64,000 bases of DNA from UBA1413 sp964567485 (GTDB taxonomy: Bacteria > Bacteroidota > Bacteroidia > Bacteroidales > Prolixibacteraceae), in assembly GCA_964567485.1 (NCBI GenBank), contig CAZMMX010000006.1, positions 51,077-115,076 on the forward strand. Reading direction: 5' to 3'. Shown piece after piece: positions 44,106-53,462 of this stretch (within the stretch, counting starts at the first letter, position 1; each line of letters opens with the position of its first letter). The notes beneath the pieces were generated by a model. It searched no databases. It saw nothing but the letters and a program-made list of their open reading frames with translations, and was not told the DNA's origin. The position numbers and the translations under genes were made by a program.

Positions 44106-44138
44106 CAATCTCTTACACCGCTCAAGCGGGTAATATTG
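44106..44138 (+). promoter_or_regulatory. Hairpin in the rplS 5' leader
   Basis: CAAT/ATTG, TTAC/GTAA and CCGC/GCGG nest into one stem with a TCAA loop and small bulges. It is placed between the promoter and the L19 start, as expected of an autoregulatory r-protein leader. Confidence 0.5.
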
Positions 44139-44163
44139 CCAACCAGTTAAAATTATAAGCACG

Positions 44164-44514
44164 ATGGACTTAATTAAGATCGCGCGCAGCGCATTCGAGA
44201 CAGAAAGAAAAGAACTGCCGGCATTTGGTGCCGGGGACACCGTTACCGTCAACTATAAAATCCGTGAAGGTAACAAGGAAAGGATCCAGAGCTACCGCGG
44301 GGTGGTCATCCAAGTCAAGGGTAAAGGCGGCACCAAGACCTTCACCGTCCGCAAAATGTCGGGAAGTGTCGGAGTGGAACGTATTTTTCCTATGGAATCC
44401 CCCTTCATCGACAGTGTAGATATCAACAAAAAGGGAAGTGTACGCCGTAAAAGGCTGTATTACCTTCGCAGCCTGACGGGAAAGAAAGCCCGCATCAAGG
44501 AAAAAAGAGTCTGA
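44164..44514 (+). CDS. rplS: 50S ribosomal protein L19
   Basis: 116 residues. The N-terminal basic/acidic helix, FGAGDTVTVNYKIREGNKERIQSYRGVVI and RRKRLYYLRSLTGKKARIKEK blocks identify L19, which sits at the 30S-50S interface. It has its own promoter and leader, then a terminator 20 bp downstream, so it is monocistronic here. In many bacteria it is in the rpsP-trmD operon. Confidence 0.97.
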   Translation: MDLIKIARSAFETERKELPAFGAGDTVTVNYKIREGNKERIQSYRGVVIQVKGKGGTKTFTVRKMSGSVGVERIFPMESPFIDSVDINKKGSVRRKRLYYLRSLTGKKARIKEKRV

Positions 44515-44534
44515 AAGAACTCACTATCCCATAC

Positions 44535-44563
44535 AAGGCTTCCGCAAGGAGGCCTTTTTTTTT
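44535..44563 (+). terminator. Terminator of rplS
   Basis: A 9-bp stem with one G-T pair (44535-44543 with 44548-44556), a GCAA loop and nine T. Confidence 0.88.
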
Positions 44564-44592
44564 CTACTTTCGCTTTCTAAAACCTAAAAGCC

Positions 44593-46878
44593 ATGTCAAC
44601 CCGACTTTCGCTGCTCATGCTGGCAGTTCTGTTCATGGGCTGTGCCAGGGAGCCTGAGCTGGTCACTGATCCCGTTGACCAGGTCAACCCGCTGATGGGG
44701 AGTCTCTCCGACTTCAGTTTCAGCACCGGCAATACCTACCCTGCCATTGCCCGACCCTGGGGCATGAATTTCTGGGTTCCCCAGACCGGCAAGATGGGAG
44801 ATGGATGGATGTACACCTACAATGCCCACCGTCTCAGGGGCTTCAAACAAACCCACCAGCCCAGTCCCTGGATCAACGACTACGGCCAGTTCTCCATTTT
44901 TGCCACCTCGGGGAAGGTCGTCGCCGGAGAAGAGGAAAGAGCCAGCTGGTTTTCCCACAGGAGAGAGACGGCACAACCCCATTACTACCGGGTATATCTG
45001 GCTGATCACGACATTACGGCAGAAATCACCCCCACCGACAGGGCAGCCATTTTCCGTTTCACCTTTCCCGCCGGTGACACCTCCTGCATCGTCGCCGATG
45101 CCTTCGATAACGGCTCCATGGTCACGGTCCATCCCGGGGAGCGCAGAATAACAGGCTATACCACCAAAAACAGCGGCGGCGTTCCCGCGAATTTCAAAAA
45201 CTGGTTCGTCATGGAGTTTGACCGGCCCTTTGCATCTTTTTATACCTGGAAGGAGGGAGATCTCACCGCAGGAGAACGCCAGGCCGAAGGTTCCCATACC
45301 GGCGCCATCGTCCGCTTCGTGACACGGCGCGACGACCAGGTGATCGTCAGGGTGGCCTCTTCCTTTATCAGTCGGGAACAGGCCATCCTGAACCTCGAAA
45401 GGGAAACTGGTGGAAAAACCTTCGAGACCGTGAAACAAGAAGGTAGGGAGATCTGGAACCGGGAGCTGGGGAGAATCAGGGTATCGGCCGAAAATGCCAG
45501 CCATGTGCAGACTTTCTACAGTTGCTTTTACCGGATGCTTCTCTTTCCCAGGATGTTTCATGAATTCGATGCCGCCGGCAACATGGTTCACTACAGTCCG
45601 TACAACGGGGAAGTACTTCCCGGCCCCATGTATACCGACAATGGATTCTGGGACACGTTCCGCGCGGTATTTCCCTTTTTCACGTGGATGTATCCCGCCC
45701 TCGACGCCCAAATCATGGAGGGGCTGGTCAATGCCTATCGGGAGAGCGGCTGGCTTCCCGAGTGGGCAAGTCCGGGTCACCGCGATTGCATGATCGGCTC
45801 CAACTCCGCCTCCCTGATCGCCGACGCCTGGGTCAAGGGCATCAGAGGGTTCAATATCGACACGCTATACTCTGCCATTCTCAAGAACACCACGGGCCAC
45901 GGTCCCGTTCATTCTGTGGGGCGTTTCGGCGCAGAGTATTACAACGATCTCGGCTATATTCCCTACGATGTGGGAATCCCCGAGAATACCGCCCGCACCC
46001 TGGAATATGCCTATGCTGACTTTTGCATTGCTGAGCTGGGGAGAGCCCTGGGGCGCCCCGAAGCGGAGACCGCCCTCTTCAGGGAGAGAGCCCGCAACTA
46101 CCGGAACGTTTTCGACCCCTCGTCCCTGCTGATGCGCGGTAAAAACAGCGACGGCACCTTCCAGGAACCTTTCAGCCCTTACAAGTGGGGCGATGCCTTT
46201 ACCGAAGGCAACAGCTGGCACTACACTTGGAGTGTGTTCCATGATGTAGAAGGGCTTATCAGGCTGATGGGAGGCCCCGGAATGTTCACCTCTATGCTCG
46301 ACTCTGTCTTCCGGGTACCTCCCCTGTTTGACTGTTCCTACTATGGATTTCCCATCCACGAAATCAGAGAGATGCAGGTCATGAATATGGGAAATTATGC
46401 CCATGGCAACCAACCGGTGCAACACATGATCTATCTCTACAACTATGCCGGAAAACCCTGGAAAACCCAGGAACACCTGCGCGAGGTGCTCACCCGCCTT
46501 TATTCGCCCACTCCCGACGGATATTGCGGCGATGAGGACAACGGACAGACCTCGGCCTGGTATCTCTTCTCGGCCCTCGGGTTTTATCCCGTGTGCCCGG
46601 GAACTCCCCAGTATGTCATAGGCGCCCCTCTTTTTGAAAAGGCGGAGATCACCCTCGACAACGGCGGGAAATTCACCATCAGCGCTCCCGGGGCTTCCCG
46701 CCATCCTTACATCAGGTCGGCTTTGCTCAACGGAGAAAGACTCTCCCGCTCATGGCTCTCCCACGACGAAATTTCCGCAGCCGGAAAACTGGAATTTTCC
46801 ATGGCCGGAGAACCTGCCGTCAACCTGTGGACAGGGCCCGAATCCTTACCCTTTTCGATGACACATCAGGAAGAGTAA
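44593..46878 (+). CDS. GH92-family alpha-mannosidase lipoprotein
   Basis: 761 residues. The signal peptide ends LFMGCARE, a lipobox. GH92 landmarks: VNPLMGSLSDFSFSTGNTYPAIARPWGMNFW at the N-terminal beta domain (read in two parts), THQPSPWINDYGQFS, YTDNGFWDTFRAVFP, GNSWHYTWSVFHDVEGL, and DEDNGQTSAWYLFSALGFYPVCPG near the C-terminus (calcium and catalytic acids). These calcium-dependent exo-enzymes remove alpha-1,2/1,3/1,4/1,6-linked mannose with inversion, often from host or yeast glycans. The linkage preference cannot be told. It is not next to a SusCD pair. Confidence 0.93.
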   Translation: MSTRLSLLMLAVLFMGCAREPELVTDPVDQVNPLMGSLSDFSFSTGNTYPAIARPWGMNFWVPQTGKMGDGWMYTYNAHRLRGFKQTHQPSPWINDYGQFSIFATSGKVVAGEEERASWFSHRRETAQPHYYRVYLADHDITAEITPTDRAAIFRFTFPAGDTSCIVADAFDNGSMVTVHPGERRITGYTTKNSGGVPANFKNWFVMEFDRPFASFYTWKEGDLTAGERQAEGSHTGAIVRFVTRRDDQVIVRVASSFISREQAILNLERETGGKTFETVKQEGREIWNRELGRIRVSAENASHVQTFYSCFYRMLLFPRMFHEFDAAGNMVHYSPYNGEVLPGPMYTDNGFWDTFRAVFPFFTWMYPALDAQIMEGLVNAYRESGWLPEWASPGHRDCMIGSNSASLIADAWVKGIRGFNIDTLYSAILKNTTGHGPVHSVGRFGAEYYNDLGYIPYDVGIPENTARTLEYAYADFCIAELGRALGRPEAETALFRERARNYRNVFDPSSLLMRGKNSDGTFQEPFSPYKWGDAFTEGNSWHYTWSVFHDVEGLIRLMGGPGMFTSMLDSVFRVPPLFDCSYYGFPIHEIREMQVMNMGNYAHGNQPVQHMIYLYNYAGKPWKTQEHLREVLTRLYSPTPDGYCGDEDNGQTSAWYLFSALGFYPVCPGTPQYVIGAPLFEKAEITLDNGGKFTISAPGASRHPYIRSALLNGERLSRSWLSHDEISAAGKLEFSMAGEPAVNLWTGPESLPFSMTHQEE

Positions 46879-46926
46879 TTCCCGCATCCTTTGAATGTTT
46901 AAACCAATTAACCAACATCCTTTGTC

Positions 46927-47853
46927 ATGAGTTTCATTCCCAAGGTTAAAATCTTCAGCAAACAGTGGTTCTTTGACTACGCGCTGATTCTTATCGGTAG
47001 TTTTATTCTGGCCGGAGGGTTCGTCTATTTCATCACGCCCCACAAGATAGTGCCGGGAGGGGTGTACGGCATCGCCATTGTGGTCCATTACCTGACCAAA
47101 GGGGTCTTTTCGTTCTGGCCCGAGGGTGTTCCGATCGGGCTTTTCGGGCTTGTCCTGAATATTCCCCTCACCTGGGCGGGCATCAGGATTCTGGGGCCCA
47201 AATTCGGGGTGAAGACCATCACCGGGTTTGTGCTGACCTCGGTTTTCATCGATGGCATCACCATGCTTCGCCCCGACGGCGACGCCCCCCTGGTGGGCGA
47301 TGTCCTGCTGTCCTGTGTCTTCGGGGGAGTTTTGATAGGTTTTGGACTGGGGCTGATCTTTAAGTCGCGGGCCACTTCGGGAGGCTCTGACATCATCGCC
47401 ATGATCCTGGCCAAGTACACCCGCCTGCCCCTGGGAAAACTCATGATATACGTAGATTCCGTCATTGTTCTGATCGCCCTGGCCTCCTTCGGGGACTGGG
47501 CCATTCCCCTCTATTCCTGGATTGTGATCTACATTACCGGAAGGGCCATTGATTTGACCATCGAAGGGGCAGACTATAACAAGGCCCTCTTCATCATTTC
47601 CGACAAGCACGAGGCCATCAGGGACAAAATCATTCATGACCTGGAACGCGGGGGCACCTATATCAAGGGAAAGGGCATGTACACCAATGACGAGAAAGAG
47701 ATGATCTTCATTACTGTCAGCCGCAGGGAAGTGGCCATCCTCGAAGAGTTCATCAGTTCCATAGATCCAGGGGCATTCATCACCATCATGGACACCAAGG
47801 AGATCCTGGGCGAGGGCTTCCGCTCCCTGGAAGAGAAGACCCGGAACAGCTGA
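46927..47853 (+). CDS. YitT-family membrane protein (DUF161 + DUF2179)
   Basis: 308 residues. About five to six TM segments (residues about 15-215) contain the YitT repeats (GGVYGIAIVVHYLTKG, SGGSDIIAMILAKYTRLPLGK). A cytoplasmic DUF2179 domain follows (about 220-300, KALFIISDKHEAIRDKIIHDLERGGTYIKGKGMYT). The family is widespread and its function is not established; a transport or sensing role is often suggested. It lies after GH92 on the same strand, 48 bp away, with no terminator seen. Confidence 0.88.
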   Translation: MSFIPKVKIFSKQWFFDYALILIGSFILAGGFVYFITPHKIVPGGVYGIAIVVHYLTKGVFSFWPEGVPIGLFGLVLNIPLTWAGIRILGPKFGVKTITGFVLTSVFIDGITMLRPDGDAPLVGDVLLSCVFGGVLIGFGLGLIFKSRATSGGSDIIAMILAKYTRLPLGKLMIYVDSVIVLIALASFGDWAIPLYSWIVIYITGRAIDLTIEGADYNKALFIISDKHEAIRDKIIHDLERGGTYIKGKGMYTNDEKEMIFITVSRREVAILEEFISSIDPGAFITIMDTKEILGEGFRSLEEKTRNS

Positions 47854-47979
47854 TGCAGAGTCTGACATGACGGATCACTGGAAGCGGCCGTTGGTAAAAG
47901 TCCCAGATGCCATAGTGCGCGACTCATGAAAGGAGATCCTCTGGCCCCTCTCCCTGATGGCTGACAGAAGCGGAAATCA

Positions 47980-48010
47980 TTGCGGGATAGTTTTTTGTTT
48001 ATTACTTTTG
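47980..48010 (+). promoter_or_regulatory. Promoter of the patatin-barrel gene
   Basis: TTG (47980-47982), 20 bp, TACTTTTG (48003-48010), 26 bp before the ATG at 48037. A good match in both boxes and spacing. Confidence 0.6.
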
Positions 48011-48036
48011 TTTTTGTAGTCAAGAGACGGTTATAC

Positions 48037-50325
48037 ATGAGAAAAATATTCATAATCAACATATTTATTCTGACCCTCTTTCAGGGATACGCTCAGAAGG
48101 TAGGGCTGGTGCTCAGCGGCGGTGGAGCTAAGGGGCTCGCCCACATCGGGGTCATAAGAGTTCTCGAATCCAACAACATTCCCATCGATTACATCACCGG
48201 GACCTCCATGGGGGCGATCATCGGAGGGCTCTATGCTGCCGGATATACCACCGATGAGATGGAAGAGCTCATCCGCTCCGATGAATTCTACTTCTGGTCG
48301 ACGGGAAAAATACAGGAAGAATACCGGTATTATTTCAAGCAACCTGAGGAAAACCCCGCATGGATAGAAATCAGGGTGGAGAAGAAAGAAGACAAGGTCA
48401 GGGTACTCCCGCCCACGAATATCATTCCCCAGTGGCAGATGGATTTCACTTTTATGGAACTCATGGCCCCGACGACGGCCATTTCCAACGGGGACTTTGA
48501 CCAGTTGCTGGTCCCCTTCAGGTGTGTGGCCACTGAAGTTCACCGTAACAAGCAGGTCGTACTCGGCAGCGGTGACCTGGGCGAGGCTATTCGGGCTTCC
48601 ATGACTTTTCCGTTCTTTTTCAAACCCATCATGATCAACGGGGAACTTCTCTTTGACGGAGGCATCGTGAACAACTTTCCTCATGATGTGATGACCGAGG
48701 TGTTCAAACCCGACATTATTATCGGCAGCAAGGTGGTTCCTGATCCCCAGGATGCCGAGGCCGACGACATCATCCGCCAGGTGACCAACATGGTACAGCG
48801 CCCCACCGATTACGACATCGCCCCGGAAGCGGGGATCCTGCTGGAGACCGATGTTCCCCAGGCAGGGCTCCTCGACTTCAACAAGCTGGAGTATATCGTC
48901 GATGCCGGGGCCAAAACCACCTATGCCATGATCGACAGCATCAGCCGCAGAATCAGCCGCAGAAGCGATCCTAATGAACTCGCCCGCCGCCGGGAAGCCT
49001 TCCACGCACGTAAACCGGCCCTCCTCTTCCAGAATATCCAGATCGAGGGCATCGAAGATCCCCTTCAAAGAAAATATATCATCAACTCGATCAAACACAA
49101 CAAAAATATCTTCACTGCCGAGGTCTTCAAACGGGAGTATTTTAAGCTGATCGCCGACGAACAAATCAAGTCAATTCGTCCAGTGGCCATCTTCAACAGG
49201 GAGTCGAGCTATTTCGACGTCCACCTGATCGTGGAACCCGAGAAAAAGGCAAAGATCAATGTTGGGGGGAACATTTCCACCAAGCCTGTCAACCAGGGAT
49301 ATGTCGATTTTGAGTACCGGCTTTTTAAAAACCGCTCCTACAAGCTCAACACCAACCTCTATTTCGGGAGGTTTTACAGCTCCTTCAAAGTTGGCGGGCG
49401 GGTTGACTTTCCCACCCTGCGTCCCTTTTATCTGGCCAGTTACCTGACCTACAACCGTTGGGACTTTTTCACTTCCAGCAACGAACTCTTTTTCGAGGAT
49501 GTGCGGCCGCCATATATTATCCAGAACGAGACCAACATCAGGGGAGAAATCGGATTTCCGGTAAAAAGGCACGACAAGATCAGCCTGGGCATCGCCGGTT
49601 CAGGATCAAGAGACGCCTACTACCAGATCGAAAAATTCAACAAAGCCGATGAACCCGACAAAACCGATTTCAACGCCTTTGTCCTTCATGCCGACTATGA
49701 GAAGAACTCATTGAATCACAAGCAGTATGCCACTGAAGGGATTTTCCGGTCGGCGACGGTAAAATATGTTGCAGGCACCGAGAAGATCATTCCCGGCACC
49801 ACCCTGATCACCCCCTTTCCGGCAAGACAAAACCACTCCTTTCTGATGTTCCGGGGAAGCAGCGAGAATTATCTGCCTCTGGGGCGCCGGCTGGTAACGG
49901 GAATTCGTCTCGACGGGGTTTTCAGCAACAAGAAAGATTTCATGAACTATTCCTCTACCCTGCTGGCGGCTCCGGGGTTTTATCCCACACCCCACAGCAA
50001 AGCCCTGTATATTGAGAATTTTCATGCCAACAATTTTCTGGCCGGAGGGGCCAAAGCCATCTGGCACCTCAACGCCGATGTCCACCTGCGCCTTGAGGGA
50101 TATGCCTTCGCCCCCCTATGGGAGGTGAGCCGCAGCAGCGACTACAAGGCCATCCGTAATGACCTGATGGTGGAAAATGTCTATTTCCAGGGATTAGCGG
50201 CCATGGTTTTCCAAACGGGAGTGGGCCCCGCAAGCGTCGGCCTTAACTATTACGAGAAACCGGGAACCCGCTGGTTCCTGATGTTCAATTTCGGGTATAC
50301 CCTCTTTAATAAACGGGGATTTTAA
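48037..50325 (+). CDS. Patatin-like phospholipase with POTRA and outer-membrane barrel
   Basis: 762 residues from MRKIFIINIF with a signal peptide ending GYAQ. Patatin domain: LSGGGAKGLAHIGV (oxyanion loop), GTSMG with the catalytic S57, and FDGGIVNNFP (Asp near 207). A POTRA-like segment follows (about 335-410), and from about 415 on a BamA/TamA-type beta-barrel with aromatic-ended strands (FGYTLFNKRGF at the C-terminus). It is probably a surface-linked or periplasmic lipase tethered by its own barrel, similar in layout to type Vd (PlpD-like) proteins. Its stop is 6 bp from the converging next gene. Confidence 0.92.
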   Translation: MRKIFIINIFILTLFQGYAQKVGLVLSGGGAKGLAHIGVIRVLESNNIPIDYITGTSMGAIIGGLYAAGYTTDEMEELIRSDEFYFWSTGKIQEEYRYYFKQPEENPAWIEIRVEKKEDKVRVLPPTNIIPQWQMDFTFMELMAPTTAISNGDFDQLLVPFRCVATEVHRNKQVVLGSGDLGEAIRASMTFPFFFKPIMINGELLFDGGIVNNFPHDVMTEVFKPDIIIGSKVVPDPQDAEADDIIRQVTNMVQRPTDYDIAPEAGILLETDVPQAGLLDFNKLEYIVDAGAKTTYAMIDSISRRISRRSDPNELARRREAFHARKPALLFQNIQIEGIEDPLQRKYIINSIKHNKNIFTAEVFKREYFKLIADEQIKSIRPVAIFNRESSYFDVHLIVEPEKKAKINVGGNISTKPVNQGYVDFEYRLFKNRSYKLNTNLYFGRFYSSFKVGGRVDFPTLRPFYLASYLTYNRWDFFTSSNELFFEDVRPPYIIQNETNIRGEIGFPVKRHDKISLGIAGSGSRDAYYQIEKFNKADEPDKTDFNAFVLHADYEKNSLNHKQYATEGIFRSATVKYVAGTEKIIPGTTLITPFPARQNHSFLMFRGSSENYLPLGRRLVTGIRLDGVFSNKKDFMNYSSTLLAAPGFYPTPHSKALYIENFHANNFLAGGAKAIWHLNADVHLRLEGYAFAPLWEVSRSSDYKAIRNDLMVENVYFQGLAAMVFQTGVGPASVGLNYYEKPGTRWFLMFNFGYTLFNKRGF

Positions 50326-50331
50326 GGGGAG

Positions 50332-52179
50332 TTATTTCCTGCGGTAGCACTTCACCCACCCTATCTCAAAACTGACGGGAAGCTTAGACCCGGGGATCTC
50401 CTGCACCACCAAAGAGAGAAGGTTCAGGTGAAGGGGCCCGGCGTCCCTGGAAAGGGTGGTCTCATAAACAACACAATCGTTGATTTTCCAGGTAACCAGG
50501 TTCTTCTCCCATTCCAGCCGGAAGATGTAAAACTTGTCGCGCTTCAGGTATTTCAGGTCTATCCCCGAAAAGTGAGGTTTTCCGGAGCCCCCTGAGGTGA
50601 GGACCCCCAGGCGGCATTCGGGTCCCATCTCCACAAGCGTCAGCTGGTGAGCCGGATCCTCTCCCTGCAAATGACAGGAACTCACCACTTCCGCAACGGG
50701 GGCATATTTTATCAGGGCTTCGACGATTCCCTCCTTCTGGGCGAAAAGAGTCGAAAGGAGATCGGAAGAATAATCAAAGGTCGCGGGAACAAAACCCGCA
50801 CCCGGTTGCCACCGCTTTCCTGCATTTTTCTCCTTTTTCACCTGAATAGCCAACCGGCCATCCCTGACCAGAACATTCCGGCCACCGCTATATCCCTGCA
50901 GGTCTCCCGGCTGCGAATAGGTCGACCCCAGGTAACGCTCGCCCCACAGCGTATTGAATATCCACTTGCCCAAGTCCACTTTCCCGGTTTCAAAATGGTC
51001 GAAAAAGGTAACCTCCCAATTTTTCAGGAAATTGAAAACGTCGGAATCACGGTACTTATGAAAGAGAACCACCCCGGGGTGTTTTTTGAGCCTGGCGAAC
51101 TCTTCCAGTCGGGCGTACTCCTCCGTCTTTTCCCACTTCCGGGAATCCTCGAGATAGGCTTTCCTCTCCCTGAAAGCCGGGGATACCGTTAACGCTTTCA
51201 GTTCCTGGTATCTTCCCAGCTGGAAGGAGTCCCTGATGTCGAGGTAATTCCTGTAAGCCGGCAATTTTTTAAACTTCCTGAAAAACTGAAGTTCTTCACT
51301 CGCCCCGAGCTCCTTGAATCTGCGGAATTTCTTCCAGGCGTCGCTCTTCTCCAGTTTTTTGGAATCGCGGAGGTAAGCCACACGTTCCCGGAATTCCCCG
51401 GTGCCGGTCTCCTTCACCAGTTCTTCGTATCGGGCCAGCACATGACGTCCCTCCATCTTATGGTAGAGTTTCAGGTCGGTAGACTTTTCCATCCTGAAGA
51501 ACTCTCTCAGGGCAGGGTCCTGGCTGAGCGTTGTCCACTCCTTCCGGGCCTCTTTACTTCGGGCCGGACTGTTTTTGAGTTCCAGGAAGCGCTGAAGCCG
51601 GGGGTCTTTCTGAAATTCTATATGTTTATTAAGGGCCGGAGAGTTCTTCAATCTGAAATAAGCCTTGAGTGCTTTGTTCTTTTTGAGGCCTTCAAGTTCT
51701 TTCAGGAGCCTCTCCTCGGGTGATCCCACGAATTTTTGCGCAGTGATCACCTTCATCTCCTGCCGGAAATCCCCTTCCACGTAATCCTTCAGCTCCCAGT
51801 AATTTTTGAGTTTTTCGGAATTTTCCACTTTTAGGAACTTCTGGAGGTCAGCCGAGGCGGCCACCTTGAGGTAGTCTTTGATTTTTTTATTTTTCTCCAG
51901 CGTTTCCAACTCTTTGAGTTGGTTGTACTCTGTGCTGCCTCTAAAGATTTCCTTTTCCAGCTGGCGCCGTTTCTGTTCCGGAACCCCTGAGGTCACCCAC
52001 TGCTCCAATTCCGTGTAACGCTGAAGCTCCTGAGAGCCCTGGGCTTCCTGAAAAGCTTTATAATCCGCTTCCAGCCGGCGGCGTTCATCCTCGAGTTTAT
52101 GGGTATCTCCGATTTTGCCGGTCAGCTGAAGGGTGAATATTTTCAATGACATCTCCGAATAGTTTGGTTTAATGAGCAA
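50332..52179 (-). CDS. Dodecapeptide-repeat protein with degenerate GH16-like domain
   Basis: 615 residues (a start nine codons in is possible), with no signal peptide or TM segment. Residues about 50-390 are built of many 12-residue units of the form x-L-x-x-F/Y-x-x-L-K-x-S/D-x, for example ALKAYFRLKNSP, RLQRFLELKNSP, DLQKFLKVENSE and KLKNYWELKDYV, interspersed with related longer pieces. Residues about 392-615 resemble a GH16/LamG-type jelly roll (FFDHFETGKVDLGKW, YIFRLEWEKNLVTWKIND). The ExDxxE catalytic motif of GH16 reads roughly Q-L-T-L-V-E, so it is probably a binding domain. I do not recognise the repeat family; the function is unknown. Confidence 0.8.
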   Translation of the reverse strand: MLIKPNYSEMSLKIFTLQLTGKIGDTHKLEDERRRLEADYKAFQEAQGSQELQRYTELEQWVTSGVPEQKRRQLEKEIFRGSTEYNQLKELETLEKNKKIKDYLKVAASADLQKFLKVENSEKLKNYWELKDYVEGDFRQEMKVITAQKFVGSPEERLLKELEGLKKNKALKAYFRLKNSPALNKHIEFQKDPRLQRFLELKNSPARSKEARKEWTTLSQDPALREFFRMEKSTDLKLYHKMEGRHVLARYEELVKETGTGEFRERVAYLRDSKKLEKSDAWKKFRRFKELGASEELQFFRKFKKLPAYRNYLDIRDSFQLGRYQELKALTVSPAFRERKAYLEDSRKWEKTEEYARLEEFARLKKHPGVVLFHKYRDSDVFNFLKNWEVTFFDHFETGKVDLGKWIFNTLWGERYLGSTYSQPGDLQGYSGGRNVLVRDGRLAIQVKKEKNAGKRWQPGAGFVPATFDYSSDLLSTLFAQKEGIVEALIKYAPVAEVVSSCHLQGEDPAHQLTLVEMGPECRLGVLTSGGSGKPHFSGIDLKYLKRDKFYIFRLEWEKNLVTWKINDCVVYETTLSRDAGPLHLNLLSLVVQEIPGSKLPVSFEIGWVKCYRRK

Positions 52180-52297
52180 ATTTAATCAAAGATAGCCAAA
52201 CATCTCTTTATATTTGAGACAAAAAAAAGCCAGGGAGGTGAAGGCCCTGACCTGTTTCAGCAAGAACGGGAGCAAATTACGGAATAGAAATACAACC

Positions 52298-53404
52298 ATG
52301 AACAAAATAGTGATGAGTATGATCTTCGCCTCTCTTCCCCTGGTGGCGGTTTCGCGTGATTATTTTCGAAAAACGGTTCCGCAGGGCATACACCACATCC
52401 TTCTGGCCAATCCCACCGCCCGGAATCTGGAGATTGTCCGATTTCTCACGAGCCGCGGGATTTTCGGGGTAGACCCCGGGAATACCCGATTTGTTGGGGT
52501 GTTCCATTCCGCACAGGCCTATGATTTTTCGGAAAGCGAGGAGTATATCAGGGATCATCCCGAAGCGGGCTTTTACCTTCATGAAGTCACGGGAGCCATC
52601 GATGATTCGGTGGTATATGGTGAGAATGGCTGCAGTGAGGAGTTCCGGCTTCTCTTTGACCATTCTGTGGGGATTCTCTTTTTCGGGGGTCCTGATATCC
52701 AGCCTGCGCTGTACGGAGAGGAGAACCTCGGTTCGGTGGTCACCGATCCGGGGCGCCACACGTTTGAGGTCTCTTTTCTCTTTCATCTTCTGGGGGGTTC
52801 GCGGAATCAGGGTTTCCGGCCATTTCTGGAGGAGAGGCCCCAATATGTGGTCACCGGCTTTTGCCTGGGCCTACAGACCATGAACGTCGCCGCCGGGGGC
52901 ACTCTTTACCAGGACATTCCCCTTCAGGTATACGGAAAGAAGGGGGCTCGTGTGACCCTCGATACCGGCCGTGAAAACCTCCACCGCAATTACTGGCAGG
53001 AGATCAGTGACGATGAGAAGATCATGGGGATTAACCTGCACACGCTGCGTTTCACCAGCCATCCTTTTTTCCCCCGCAAGGTGAAGGTCCGCCGCAACTC
53101 CCGGCCTCTCGTCTATAGCAGCCACCACCAGTCCCCCCGTGAAACAGGCCCCGGATTTGAAATCACCGCCCTGTCGCCCGACGGAAAAATCATCGAGGGA
53201 CTGGCACACCGCCACTACCCCCATGTTTTCGGAGTGCAGTTTCACCCTGAGGTGCCTGCGCTCTACGAAAACCGGGAGAAATGGAAGTTTGCCCCTGAAG
53301 ATCAGCCGCAGAGCTATCACCGTATCATCGGAAAAAAAAGTGTCAGGTTCCACAGGAAATACTGGGATTATATCACGGAATGCTTTGAAGAATCCCAGAA
53401 GTAA
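52298..53404 (+). CDS. Class I glutamine amidotransferase-like protein (C26 type)
   Basis: 368 residues from MNKIVMSMIF; an upstream in-frame Met would give a basic, unlikely leader. The start has a short hydrophobic segment that may be a signal peptide. GATase motifs: VGILFFGGPDIQPALYG, the nucleophile elbow TGFCLGLQTMN, and VFGVQFHPEVP (His and Glu). It resembles gamma-glutamyl-GABA hydrolase/PuuD-type enzymes but is longer. The substrate is unknown. The next gene, prfC, begins 58 bp downstream with its own -7-like element. Confidence 0.82.
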   Translation: MNKIVMSMIFASLPLVAVSRDYFRKTVPQGIHHILLANPTARNLEIVRFLTSRGIFGVDPGNTRFVGVFHSAQAYDFSESEEYIRDHPEAGFYLHEVTGAIDDSVVYGENGCSEEFRLLFDHSVGILFFGGPDIQPALYGEENLGSVVTDPGRHTFEVSFLFHLLGGSRNQGFRPFLEERPQYVVTGFCLGLQTMNVAAGGTLYQDIPLQVYGKKGARVTLDTGRENLHRNYWQEISDDEKIMGINLHTLRFTSHPFFPRKVKVRRNSRPLVYSSHHQSPRETGPGFEITALSPDGKIIEGLAHRHYPHVFGVQFHPEVPALYENREKWKFAPEDQPQSYHRIIGKKSVRFHRKYWDYITECFEESQK

Positions 53405-53433
53405 GGAAAATGAGGAGTTCAGGGAGAAATGGT

Positions 53434-53441
53434 TATTTTTG
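53434..53441 (+). promoter_or_regulatory. Putative -7 element of prfC
   Basis: TATTTTTG, 22 bp before the prfC start at 53463. No clear -33 box. Confidence 0.4.
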
Positions 53442-53462
53442 CCTCCCGAAAAAAGTGATCAG

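Noticed and set aside
44596..45780. 394-codon open frame antisense to the GH92 gene
   Set aside because: A shadow of the GH92 coding frame: no recognisable protein features and no promoter.
50332..52179. Active GH16 glycanase
   Set aside because: The catalytic ExDxxE acids are mostly replaced and there is no signal peptide, so a binding role is more likely.
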